NCBI GenBank assembly: GCA_907163375.1
Contig: CAJQUW010004409.1
Span: forward strand, 1 to 64,000
Direction of reading: 5' to 3'
Source: Prostheceraeus crozeri
Lineage: Eukaryota; Platyhelminthes; Polycladida; Euryleptidae
DNA length: 64,000 bases
The notes under the pieces were generated by a model. The model was not told the DNA's origin and did no database searches. It saw only the letters and a program-made list of their open reading frames with translations. Numbering within the stretch: the first letter of the stretch is position 1; the number at the start of each line of letters is the position of its first letter. Positions 34,790 to 45,091 of the stretch are shown in pieces. The translations under genes were made by a program, and so were the position numbers.

Positions 34790-35445
34790 AAAATCAATTA
34801 ATTGCAATTATTCGAAGTCAAGAATCAATTAATTGCAATTATCCGAAGTCAAAAATCAATTAATTGCAATTATCCGAAGTCAGGAATCAATTGCAATTAT
34901 CCGAAGTCAGGAATCAATTGCAATTATCCGAAGTCAGGAATCAATTGCAATTATCCGAAGTCAGGAATCAATTGCAATTATCCGAAGTCAAAAATCAACT
35001 AAATGCAATTATTTGAAGTCAGGAATCAATCAATTGCAATTATTCGAAGTCAAGAATCAATTGCAATTATCCGAAGTCAAAAATCAATTAATTGCAACTA
35101 TTCGAGGTCAAGAATCAATTAATTGCAACTATCCGAAGTCAAAAATCAATTGATTGCAACTATCCGAAGTCAAAAATCAATTAATTGCAATTATTCGAGG
35201 TGAAGAATCAATTAATTGCAACTATTCGAAGTCAAGAATCAATTAATTGCAATTATTCGAAGTCAAGAATCAATTAATTGCAACTATCCCAAGTCAAGAA
35301 CCAAATAATTGCAACTATTCGAAGTCAAGAACCAATTAATTGCAACTATTCGAGGTCAAGAATCAAATAATTGCAACTATTCGAGGTCAAGAATCAAATA
35401 ATTGCAATTATTTGAAGCCACCAATTGCAATTATTCGAAGTCACA
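34790..35445. repeat. AATTGCAATT minisatellite, 27-31-bp units
   Basis: About 22 direct units of GAATCAATT(AATT)GCAA(C/T)TAT followed by (C/T)CGAAGTCA. Two length classes exist: 31 bp with AATTAATTG and 27 bp with the AATT lost. The 27-bp class is clustered at about 34880-34990, pointing to local amplification of one variant. Units contain the palindromes TAATTGCAATTA and TTCGAA. Confidence 0.95.
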
Positions 35446-36433
35446 ATATAAATTAATGCGACCAATCATTGCAATTAAATTCGTTTTTATTCCCGCTCGA
35501 TCTTGCTGTCACATCCCTGCACAAAATTTATCCCAACTTCACCTGAAGCACTTCGATGACTGTGTATTTCACACGAATAAGGAACCATTTGCTGAAACAT
35601 GCTATGGTTGATTAATTACTTGATAAACGGAAGCTTTTATGTTGAAGCATGGGTTGTAGAATTTGCTGATGAAAAACTACACGCATCACAACCAATCGCT
35701 TTTCATTTTGCTTGTTCAAGTGCAGGATGAATGAGATTTAAAACAGAGAATTATTCATAAACAAGTAAATACCTTCTTCATTCTAAAAAACTCATCGTCT
35801 CCATTAATAGAGCCTTAATACGCTTTCAATGAGAGCTCTTTTTATAACCGACAATGGGGAAAGCCGACAAGACAATGCTGGAAAAGCTACAAACGAATTC
35901 TCCCAATTAGCACTCTTAAAATAGACAGAGCACTATGTCCTAAGGTTATCTACCTCACTTAAGGTAGCACAGAAATCGGAAATGAGAGAGCGAGTGCGTG
36001 GTGTAGCGTGTTAGTACAATGATGGTGTACTTCCGGACGTATCTGCATCAGTTCAATACTTTATGCAGTGATTACCAAGGTAATTAATGACAAACGAAAC
36101 AAGTAAAATCAGGACTTAATTAAATGGAAGACAAACATGACGGCGAGTAGTTGACAGGTTTATGTCCATGAGTCAACGGGATAAATAAGTATTTCTGAAT
36201 CATGGCGCTCTTTATAGTCATTGTACGTCACCTCTGCTGCAAGTACAAATTTAGAGCACTGAGTTCAACTTCTAAGAACTATTGAATGAATGCAACAGAA
36301 TCAAAAATTGTCTAAACTATAAATAAACCAATGATAGGATGCAACGCTAAGAAGGTCCAAAAGCTATAAAGTAGTCCGAGTACAAAAAAGATTAAAAAAA
36401 TTTTAAACTAATGCTAATTGGGAGGTAAATGCT
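35446..36433. other. spacer, no recognised gene
   Basis: No coding sequence or repeat recognised on either strand. Confidence 0.5.
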
Positions 36434-36904
36434 AAATATTCCTTCTGTGCACACATACGGGAGATGCAGGCACGAATCTGGCTCATCTAAGGCGCTTCGA
36501 TAGTACGGAGTTCTAATACTGACCGGCACTGTTTGACAACACTGAAATGGTCTTTACTCTGGGTCGTGGAGCAAGTCATGGCATGGTGAATAAAGGCCGA
36601 ACTGGGAGTGCCTTTGGACCGAGACCGAGATCGTTTCATGAAGGCATTTTCCACACTTGTGTCTCGTTGGGAGCTCCGCTCATTGGGAAAAAGAGTCGAC
36701 AAACACCTCCAGAAGTGTTTCCTTCAGAAACGATCTCGGCCCCGGTTCAAAGTCGCTCTTAGTTCGGCATGACTTGCGCCATGACTCAGAGTAAAGACCA
36801 TCTCAATATTGTCAAACAGCACTGGTCAGTATTTGAACTCCGTATTGTTGAAGACGTCCAGATTCGCCTTACATCTCCCGCTCTGTGTACGGAAGGAATA
36901 TACA
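36434..36904. mobile_element. inverted-repeat element, ~470 bp
   Basis: The left arm (about 36434-36595) is the inverted copy of the right arm (about 36765-36904). Shared blocks are AATATTCCTT, CGGGAGATG, CGAATCTGG, TACGGAGTTC, GTCAAACA and AGAGTAAAGACCAT, with about 80% identity. The centre is about 170 bp. No target duplication or gene found. It is likely an old non-autonomous fold-back/MITE. Confidence 0.65.
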
Positions 36905-37849
36905 TTTATTTGACTGTGCATTATTTAGCATTTTCTTTTATCTTTTTGTACTCGAACCACTTTATAGCTTCACTTTCTTACTTTTGTATCTTATCATTGC
37001 TTTATTTATATTTTAGCCAATCATGTTAGAATGACGCGTTCTTTTGAAAATTAAAAATATCTTTATTTGTGAATCATTTACAACTAGTCGAGCATCAGAA
37101 AAAACCGATCAAAACAATTCACATTAGATATCTATGCTTTGTATATCATAACGCTAGAATGCATGCACATTCTTGGTGAAACTTTCATCTATTAGAGCTG
37201 TGTTTTTAGAAATAACTAGTCAGTTTCACCGGTTTGATCCTTTCTTCATGAATTTCTTTTCATTTTCGTTTGATGATGTGCAAGATTGAGGAATTTATTA
37301 GAAAATGATGGAAATAAAATGGTTTGCCGTTGCCTCATATAATCTGAACTTCGATCGTAAAGAAGTGATCGACAATGAAAAGTGACAAGCGATGTTTTCT
37401 GCCTCTCTGATTGCAAAACTTTACAATTAATGAATTATCGGTGATAATACTATTTCATATACATCGTTTCAATAAACTCTTGACTTTCTTGTTGATTGGA
37501 ATAATCAAGAAACATAGTTCCTGCATTTCTTTAAGAAATACAACGATAATCAGCTGTGATTTGGTATGTGAGAGGGTCGGGGATTCACATTCGGAATTCA
37601 GTGTCACTCTCAATAAAAAAGGACACCAACCCTTATTACGTTTGAGTTGGCAGTAGGTTCCCCACCCGAACAGACGTCATGTCTAGGGTGGAGCAGACTT
37701 CATCGCAGGCTGTTATTCACCTTTCATAATATGACACAAATGTCGTCATCACAATTGTGACGAGATATCTAATTATTGATTATAACTGCTATGACAACTG
37801 ATCTGTGGTGGTGAGGGCATGATCCTGCCAATTGCACAGTCGCATGTAA
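36905..37849. other. spacer, no recognised gene
   Basis: AT-rich intergenic or intronic DNA. I looked for further Hey exons (Orange domain, YRPW end) on the minus strand and did not find them. Confidence 0.5.
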
Positions 37850-37923
37850 GCGGCTCATGGCTCAGTTGGTAGAACACAGGTCTAGTTAATCTGGGGTCGT
37901 AAGTTCGAATCTTACCAGGCGCA
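37850..37923 (+). tRNA. tRNA-Thr(AGT)-like sequence, imperfect
   Basis: A 74-base cloverleaf can be drawn: D arm GCTC-AGTTGGTA-GAAC (one poor pair), anticodon stem CAGGT/ATCTG (paired, one G-T), loop CTAGTTA giving anticodon AGT, T arm GTAAG-TTCGAAT-CTTAC (fully paired). The acceptor stem GCGGCTC/CAGGCGC has two mismatches. A-box (TGGCTCAGTTGG) and B-box (AGTTCGAATCT) words are present. The mismatches favour a tRNA pseudogene or tRNA-derived SINE head. It sits 47 bp beyond the Hey exon, on the opposite strand, probably inside the intron. Confidence 0.5.
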
Positions 37924-37970
37924 CATATTTTGTTTCATTTCACTGTATTGTTGATGATATTAATCCTCAC

Positions 37971-38046
37971 TTTTCTGTTGCTGAAGCACCTTCAAATGAT
38001 CCACAGTCATCTGCAAGATTTCTGCTTTCTCCAGCTTTGCGGAACC
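37971..38046 (-). CDS. Hey: Hey-type bHLH exon (loop, helix 2)
   Basis: 76 bp after a TTTTCAG acceptor, continuing in phase 0 from the exon at 38339: GSAKLEKAEILQMTVDHLK, then VLQQQK, followed by a GTGAGG donor in phase 1. GSAKLEKAEILQMTVDHLK is the near-invariant loop/helix 2 of Hey proteins. The Orange domain and YRPW tail, normally in the following exon(s), are not visible at lower coordinates, so the gene is incomplete here because of long introns beyond the window, genome fragmentation or misassembly. The 292-bp intron between the two exons is ordinary. Confidence 0.92.
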
Positions 38047-38338
38047 CTGAAAATCAGAATGAACGTTCCTCTCATTGTTCCAGTGAATTCTTGAGAAAGT
38101 GCATCGTCATTTGGATATCAAGTGTGGACTTATTTACTTCTAAACGAACTCTATTGAGTCGCTCACAGATAATTGCGTAATTCCTTTGTAAGTCTCATCA
38201 ATGAAATGATAACATAATGAACACGTGGCACCTATTGTTAGGGAAACAAAGTATCAGATTATAATTCCTTTTGAATGCTGTCTTTAAGTCACTTATAAGT
38301 ATTAATTTTCATATGTCTTTGTTCATATGACAACTTAC

Positions 38339-38422
38339 CTGTTTTTCATAAGCAGCAGGTACCAGTCGTTTCAGCTCAGTTAGACTGTGATTAATTCGAT
38401 CTCTTCTTCGTTTCTCTATTAT
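38339..38422 (-). CDS. Hey: Hey-type bHLH exon (basic, helix 1)
   Basis: 84 bp, exactly 28 codons, between a TTCTTTCAG acceptor and a GTAAGT donor. The peptide [18 protein letters not shown], then [10 protein letters not shown], is the basic region and first helix of a Hey (Hairy/Enhancer-of-split related with YRPW) transcription factor. Residue choice ([18 protein letters not shown]) fits Hey rather than Hes or Helt. Hey proteins are Notch-responsive repressors binding E-box/N-box DNA as dimers in the nucleus. The next exon continues at 38046. The upstream exon, which should end in basic residues, was not found up to the right window edge, nor was a promoter. Confidence 0.92.
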
Positions 38423-39388
38423 CTGAAAGAAAGAAAAACAATGAATTAATATTGCCTTATTATTGATAATCATTGCTGTCACGAAAATCTATGGCATCAG
38501 ATTTCCACGAACATTATAGTTGCTATCTACTCGTATGTAATGATTGACAAGATATATCAGAAATCGAGTCAAAAAATTCAGGTAGAAAGCTATGCAGATG
38601 CTGTCTCGGCGAGGAAAGAATCGCTGAAGAAGGCTCATACCATAGCTATCTAAAACAATACACGGCCACATACGTTATAAACGATGCGCAACGTTATTGC
38701 GGATAAAAAGTCATTGACAGTTTAGGGACTTCGCATGGAAAAGAAGCTGTGTTGCTTCTGAAGATCGATACGATGCAATCTTCTAAACTAATGACACGAA
38801 GTGTTTACTTTATAGGCAAGATCGTGTGCATGTGTTTCAATACTTCGAATCTGAAGAAATCGTGGCAATTCTAGCATTTTGAAGGAATACACAGCCCGTT
38901 GATACTGTACCGCTGACTAGCTGAAAGCTGCGAATGGTGCATATAGATGGTACCGAATTTTTTAGCCACGTTTAAGCCGGTCAGCTTTTAGCTTTTATCA
39001 AAATATTTAGCCATAACCATTTGTTATAAAAGTCTGCCTTAAATGTTTATGCAATGACCTTGAATTTTGGATTGCATCCTGTTCAATTTCCTAATACCAA
39101 TAATCGGAACACATTACTTTATTATCTGTTATTTAAAATAATTTTGCCATTTACAAGCAGGGGACTAGTACACATTATAATGACCGTATGATTAATGACT
39201 TGATGATCAACAGAAATACAGCTTGAGTCTACTCAACATTGAATTTCAGACTCTATACGATACGTGAAAAGTCGGCATCAATCATGCCTTTAGACGCCGT
39301 GAATTCCCTAGTGTTACAGATCCATCAAACTTTCGTTGGCGCAAGTTATGAGCTGTGGGCTATTGGAGAGTTGTGTCGTCGAAGGTGC
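38423..39388. other. spacer or intron, no recognised exon
   Basis: Presumed 5' intron/flank of the Hey fragment on the minus strand. No further exon recognised. Confidence 0.45.
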
Positions 39389-40085
39389 GTGGAGGGGGGG
39401 GGGGGGGGGCGGTTAGTAATTTGGGTTGGTTGGGAGCGAGGGGTGGGAGGCACGATAATTGGAGGTGCTGGTATGTGGGGGGGTTAGGAGGGGGCGTGAC
39501 GAAATTCGGATTAGGGGGAGGTGTGGTTGTAATAGATTGGGATATGGATTGTGATATTTTTGCTGGTTTGGGGATGGGGGGGGGAAGGAAGGGGTTGTTT
39601 GAGGATTGGTGGGGGTTATATTTTGTGTTATTGTTGGATGTTTGAGAAAGATTTGTTATGGGTGGGGTGGTGTGGAGTGGGAGGTTTAGGTTATTGATTG
39701 GGTGGAGATTTTTAGTTTGGGTGGTTGGGTGGGGATTGTTTGGTGGTTGGGTGGGTATTGGGGTTTGTGGTATGGGGAGGTGGGGGGGGTTGTGTAGGGT
39801 ATTTTTTTGTATATTGTTTTTTTTTTTGGAGTGGTGTTGGGGGGGTTTGATGGGTAAGGGGGGGGTGGGGAATGATATTTGGGATTTGGGTAGTTGATTT
39901 GGATTGGGGGTTGTTTTAGGATTTTATGTTATGGTGTTTTTGGGATGTTTTGGGATTTTTGATATTTGGTAGGTAGAAGAAAGTGAGGAAGGAATGTAAT
40001 TTGGTTTTTAATTTTTTATAATTTGTTGGGGTATCTAGGTATAGAAATTATTTGATTGATTTGGAGAATTTTTGATAGAAAAACC
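39389..40085. other. ~700-bp cytosine-depleted G/T-rich tract
   Basis: From the long G run at about 39393 to about 40085 the plus strand is nearly devoid of C. The few C residues at 39405-39530 are mostly in CpG; none at all occur over several hundred bases after about 39565. Many G runs of 3-17 could form G-quadruplexes. Open plus-strand frames here are Gly/Trp/Val/Phe-rich artefacts of GGN and TTN codons. Both edges return abruptly to normal composition. A consensus failure over a G-rich repeat is likeliest; see findings. Confidence 0.8.
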
Positions 40086-40253
40086 TGCTTCATTTTCAGA
40101 CACGTCACAATATTCTTTTTTGACTTCCAAATCAAAAGAATACTTGTATAAGTTGTAGCTAAAAGGTGTCTTGTGTCTGCCTGTATGACACAAGCTTGCT
40201 CATGGAAACGATTAAATATCTAAATTATGGCACACCAATTGAAGAGAGCTCAT

Positions 40254-40372
40254 TGGTCTCCGTGGCACAGCGGTTAAGTGATTGACCTAGCGATCTCCAG
40301 GTGCAGAGGTCGAGCCCCGAAAGTACCATTGGAAGTTGACAGGAAGGGCAACCAGGGCGTACTTTAACATAT
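40254..40372 (+). mobile_element. tRNA-derived SINE head
   Basis: TGGTCTCCGTGGCACAGCGG then TTAAGTG has a pol III A-box, and GGTCGAGCCCC (40308-40318) is a B-box 33-35 bp later, as in tRNA-related SINEs. The following GGAAGTTGACAGGAAGGGCA resembles the GGAAGGGCAT word common in SINE bodies. No poly-A or simple-repeat tail is clear; the element seems truncated near 40372. Confidence 0.65.
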
Positions 40373-40375
40373 TAA

Positions 40376-40399
40376 GTGGGTGGGCAACTGCCCACCCAC
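40376..40399. other. perfect 10-bp-stem hairpin
   Basis: GTGGGTGGGC, a 4-base loop, then GCCCACCCAC. A third related word (TTTGCCCACCCAGTAA) follows at about 40410. Confidence 0.8.
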
Positions 40400-41239
40400 T
40401 AAATATAATTTGCCCACCCAGTAATTTTGCCTCAAACTCAGTTTCGCCCATTTTGATTTCTAAAAATATTGATATTCATTCATTGGTAACGTCATTGTAA
40501 ATTGAAGTTTATTTTCTCTTTCTATTCCTGATGTATCTGATAAGATACGCAAAGGCGAAAACGACGCCGCAAGGCAGGGAAGAAGATGATTATGTCAGAC
40601 GATAACTTCCAGGCCAGATGAAACACGTCTACTTGTGGTTCTTTGTTAATATTTACTTAAATTTGCTAACTGATTCGCATGTATGCAGCTCTGTTTTTAT
40701 TGCCTGTAAATGAAATGTTCAACACATATGCTGCTTATAATTACGGATGTAGCCTAAAGCAATTCAAGGGATCAATCAAGGCGAACATCGCTGTGGATCT
40801 CCTGCTGATTAATAACTCATGGAAATTTTGGGATGGAATGTCCGGCGACTGTTTAATCCATTAACCCTTTCACAGCGGCTAATGTATTGAAAAATTATTC
40901 CTTCACATGCGGATGGCTCGCTGTGCGAGTCATAAGAAGTTTTCCTCTCAGTGCGGCATGGCCTGTTCTACGAGCCATAAAATTCAGCGGGAAAACACGT
41001 GCTAAAGTGATAAGATAATGAAGGACGAAATGTTGATAACTTTGGAGAACATTTTTTTACTTGGGGGCGTATCAGTATCTCTTATCGCAAAACATGTCAT
41101 TGTCATCCAAACGTTGACGCGGAAACCCTTTTATCTCAAACAGTGCATTTGCTAATATGTGGCTAATATGCCTGATTTCTTCAGAACTGATTTTTTTTAC
41201 CAACTGAGATTGTGAACACTAACTATTATGTACCGCAAA
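40400..41239. other. spacer with a piggyBac-like end
   Basis: TTAACCCTTTCACAGCGGC at about 40863 has the look of a TTAA plus piggyBac/MITE terminal repeat, but no mate was found nearby. The 61-codon frame at 40679-40864 is not recognised. Confidence 0.4.
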
Positions 41240-41889
41240 CAGGGGCGTCGTGCGCCGCAAAAACTTGAGCAGGCCCATATTTGTGACATCATTGTTCATA
41301 AGTTTATGGGTCCACGCCACACCATTGACTTTCACCCGTGACCGTGACCCTTGCTGTCAACCCCCATGGGCCTGTAGGCCTATAAATGTACAAATTTTGA
41401 ATTTTCTATTTCTTGCTATTCTGATTGTTGAATTCTAATTCATTCATTCGCCTATTTTACACTGTTTAAGCGTTGATAGCAACAGAGTTAAGATAATACA
41501 AGTTTTATATCTTCATTATCTCTGAAAAATTTAGTGATACACGTAGACAAAACACACGCTTTGGGTATATCTGTTATCATCTATTTACATTTCAATCTTC
41601 GAAAACACGATTGACAAGGGAAACTATATACCTACTGAGATTATAAGCTGGTACTCTCACAAATTAGTGGTGTGGATCGATAAACAATTCATTAATGAGA
41701 TGCTGTTAAAAGGACATAGGTCTACATGCAGACAAAATATCACTGTGTATGCCTAAACAAGGAAGTGGTGTAGTGCATGTGTTTCATAGATCCAAGGAAA
41801 CAATAAACGAGGTTGAAAAGCTTGTTAAAAATTGTGCTGTGAAGTCTAATAATTGAGCATAAATAGTACAACTGGCTATGGAGGGAAAA

Positions 41890-42160
41890 TTACTCGGTTT
41901 ACAAAAATTTGGATTCTAAGAAAAATTTTGTGGGCATGGATGGATTCATCAGTTCGTCTTTTGGATTCGTTCACCACAAAAATCGGTTTTAAAAACATAA
42001 TTTCGGTGCTATGAAGCAGTTCATGCACAAAAAACTTAAATTGGTTGAGGGTAAACTACACGTCAACAAAAATTGTATTCTAAGAAATCTATGGCATGTT
42101 TTCATGGATTTCATCAATCGTCTTTGGATTTCATGGAACAAGCACAAACTTGGGATAAGC
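41890..42160. repeat. two diverged ~170-bp direct units
   Basis: GGATTCTAAGAAAAATTTTG (about 41921) and ATTGTATTCTAAGAAATC (about 42072) start two blocks that share TGG(C/A)ATG, GGATT(T)CATCA and TCGTCTTTGGATTTC order. The first line resembles the monomer of the 45.1-47.6 kb satellite (ATTC(T)AAGAAAAATTTTG). Confidence 0.5.
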
Positions 42161-43138
42161 TATGAACTTTACATTGTTTAGATCTAGCAATAAAAACGGG
42201 AATAGGAAAATATTTCCTGTGTTTACACGTACATGTACAAGCAATCGTCAAACAATTATGTGTATGTATCACCGGCCAATACACATGTTGCCTAACGGTT
42301 AGGCCTCTTCATTTGCAAACTGCATGCATTACATTTGAAATGTTTCATAAAAGCAGCTTGCACACTTGTAATTGTATAAGCCTTGTGTTGCTGATATGCT
42401 ATGCTACTAACACTAAGTTGTATCAGAAATGCTTCATACTACATGTAGAATAACCGATTTACAACTTGAAGTATAGACTGGTCTGAAATACACTGTTGGC
42501 ACGTACATACAATTGATGTCTTCTGGTATAGGCCTAGTAAGTTTTAAGTCCTAAATCTTAATTCTTGGGTACATCGTTGATAGGAATATAGAGAACTACA
42601 AGTAAAAGAGCTGCTTTTATGATAGATTCGCACAGTGGAAAAGCTATTTGCGCCCTCTGCAAATGATTCCCAGATAGTAGTCCCGGCAAGCGGCCAGTGT
42701 TAGCTTCTGGGATCGATCCTGCTTTCAACGGCAATGATCATCAAGGTCATTTAGACGGTCCTGGTTCATTGGTGGTCTTAAGTTGTTTTTACATACTTCA
42801 ATCGCGGGGAAAAAGAACGCTCACAAGATGATGATGTTACGGGCAAAGTCTGTACAAGCGGTACAACTTAAGCATTTGTGCTGATTGGTATTTACCAGTA
42901 CAAAATTTAAGTTGTGCAACGCCATTGGAGCGTTTGCGGTGAAGATAATGGTGCACAAAAAAGTTGGTATTCCGCTTTAAGGCGTATTCTGAACATGGAT
43001 ATCACGGGGATTAATGTTGCCAGTGTCAACAAAGAATTCAATTCTGAAGTGACGGGGAATCAAGAGTCTTTGTATTGATTTCAATAGTGGATTTAGTTCA
43101 ATACTAAAATCGTGATTGCAAAGCATTGAGCATGTGAT

Positions 43139-45050
43139 CTATGTCCTAATAGTTTGAATTTCAATGCGACATTCCTGTTTAAATCCAAAGCATGTCTGAT
43201 TTGCAGATTTTGCATCGTTCTTGAGGACACCTTTCTGCGCGGGGTGCAATAACTTCATTGCCAATGTTTGGTGCCTTTGTTCGGCTCGATCCCAATATTC
43301 ATCATATTTCTCTTGATTTCTCTGAGTTGAATTTGCAACGATCAAAGCTTTCAACAAGGGATACAGCAGAAGAAATGTCTATCTTGGATGATTGCAATGA
43401 AGCTTCAAAATTTCAACGAACACTGTTGCCAGAGAAAAATTTGAAATTCATGCTATTGTGAGAGAAATTGCATTTCCAGCAGTATCTGAGTCGTACTTTG
43501 CATTCTGTCGAAATGTCATTTAGCGTGCCGTGCAACTGCGGTGATCATTGTTCGCCAAAACACAAGTGCCAACTTTTGGGATATTGTCGTGAAAAAAAAA
43601 CACATCGAGTAGTACTCAGTGACGTCAATGTACCTGTATGATGCACCGTCTCTCATTGTCAATCCTTAGACTGGCTCATCTTTTTGAAAAATCTTTTAAA
43701 GAGACCGTGTCGTTTGGGTCGAAGTGTTCAATAAATTCGTACAATTTCTGCGCAACACCGAAAAAGTTACGTGCTAGTAAACGTTGTGCGAACAGGTTAT
43801 CAACAATACAATTCAAGCGATGGGCTAAACATGTACAAAAGTGTGCTCTGAACAATGTTCCTTACCGAGCGTATTCCACATAATGACCGCCATTGTCCGC
43901 AACCCACCCATCCTGACCACGCAATATGCTTATGAAGGTGCACACCCCCTGCCCAGTAAGTCATATTTATTCAATAATGAGCACAATTGGTTATTCAGGC
44001 TTTCACCGTCAGCGTGTTCTGCATGTGTAGTATCTAGCAGGGCTTCAATACGTCACCCTCTTCTTTCAAAAATCGAATAATCATGGAGAGCTGGTCTTTC
44101 TTGCTTGCATCAGGAGTAGTGGTCAAGGCATATGGCGAAGTACACAAGCTTCCTTAATTTCCTGGACTATATCTTCGCGAAGAAGTTGAGACTTCTATGG
44201 ACTCTCATTCTGAGAGGTTGGTGATGTATAACTAGGCAATACTTTGGGATTTCGCTTGATTTTTTCCAGATGGGCTTTCAGTTGTTCATTTCTACCTCAC
44301 ATTCAAGTTTACAATTTCCAAAAATATCCCGGTTTGATGAGGTTGGGACTTTCGTCGTGACCTCTGAAAGGCAATCTTAGTCGAGAAATGTATTTGTCAC
44401 ATCGAATAAGATGGGGAGAATGTTCTTTCGACTTCTCTGTCCTTCTTTTTGCTTGCTCAAATATAAATTCGCTGTTGCTCCATTTTAGTTGAACTTCTAC
44501 TTGGTATTGTGCTGGAATTCCATTGATTCCATTTTTCCATGCTGAAACAGTGTTTGGTACTACTTGGTATGTCTATCAAATCTTTGTTCCTGAAAGAGCC
44601 TATTTTCCAATCTCGGTAGCCATCAACGAAAATGAATAGCTCAGAATTTGGCTGTCCAATTACTCGTCAAAGGGAAGCAAAGTGCTGCATCCTTCTGACA
44701 GTTATACTCGAATCCATGGTCGTTCAGCAATCCATTTTGATTGGAAGATCTCTGCCAATTGTTAATATTCGTTTTGGGGATAATTCTGCAGTTCTGGACG
44801 GAAGGGACCAGTCTGCAATATGTAAAGTGTCAAAATTAGGATTTTATTCATAAATAATGTAGCCTACTCTTGATTTATTCATCCCGCTCCAAACGATGAC
44901 TGGCGTATCATAAATGATTCGTTTTTCAATGGCAGAGGTATCCGTCTCCGTTTCTATACTGTTCGATGATGTCGCAACATCTCCATCTGCCAACGGCGGT
45001 GGATTTGCACTTAGCCGATCTAGTTGTCGTATCACAAAACAATCCATCAT
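43139..45050 (-). pseudogene. hAT (ZMYM1/DUF4371-like) transposase, decayed
   Basis: Minus-strand remnant in shifting frames with the family's motif order. Near 44850-44500: an N-terminal DGYRDWKIGSF-like TTF-type zinc-finger start and KWNQWNSS. Near 44380: LPFRGHDESPNLIKPGYF. Near 44280-44190: HLEKIKRNPK and YTSPTSQNE. Near 44110: TTTPDASKKDQLSMIIRFLK (catalytic Asp context). Near 43810: CLAHRLNCIVD. Near 43630: a LSTTR word. 43357-43139: EKYDEYWDRAEQ, the region before the dimerisation domain. Many frame changes make it inactive. 45050-44844 (66 codons, Ser/Thr/Glu-rich) may be the N-terminus. Confidence 0.8.
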
Positions 45051-45091
45051 CCATCCAGAAAGTGCTATCTAAGAAAGACATTGCGATTATA

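Noticed and set aside
34802-35153. Repeat peptides such as GINCNYPKS and ESIAIIRSQ
   Set aside because: Translation of the 27-31-bp minisatellite.
39239-39897. Gly/Trp/Val/Phe-rich open frames on the plus strand
   Set aside because: Product of the cytosine-free G/T tract; low complexity with no gene features.
40863-41000. Complete piggyBac-type MITE
   Set aside because: Only one TTAACCCTTTCACAGCGG end was seen; no inverted mate was found nearby.
42661-42740. tRNA-like GGGATCGATCCTG word
   Set aside because: No cloverleaf or A-box could be drawn.
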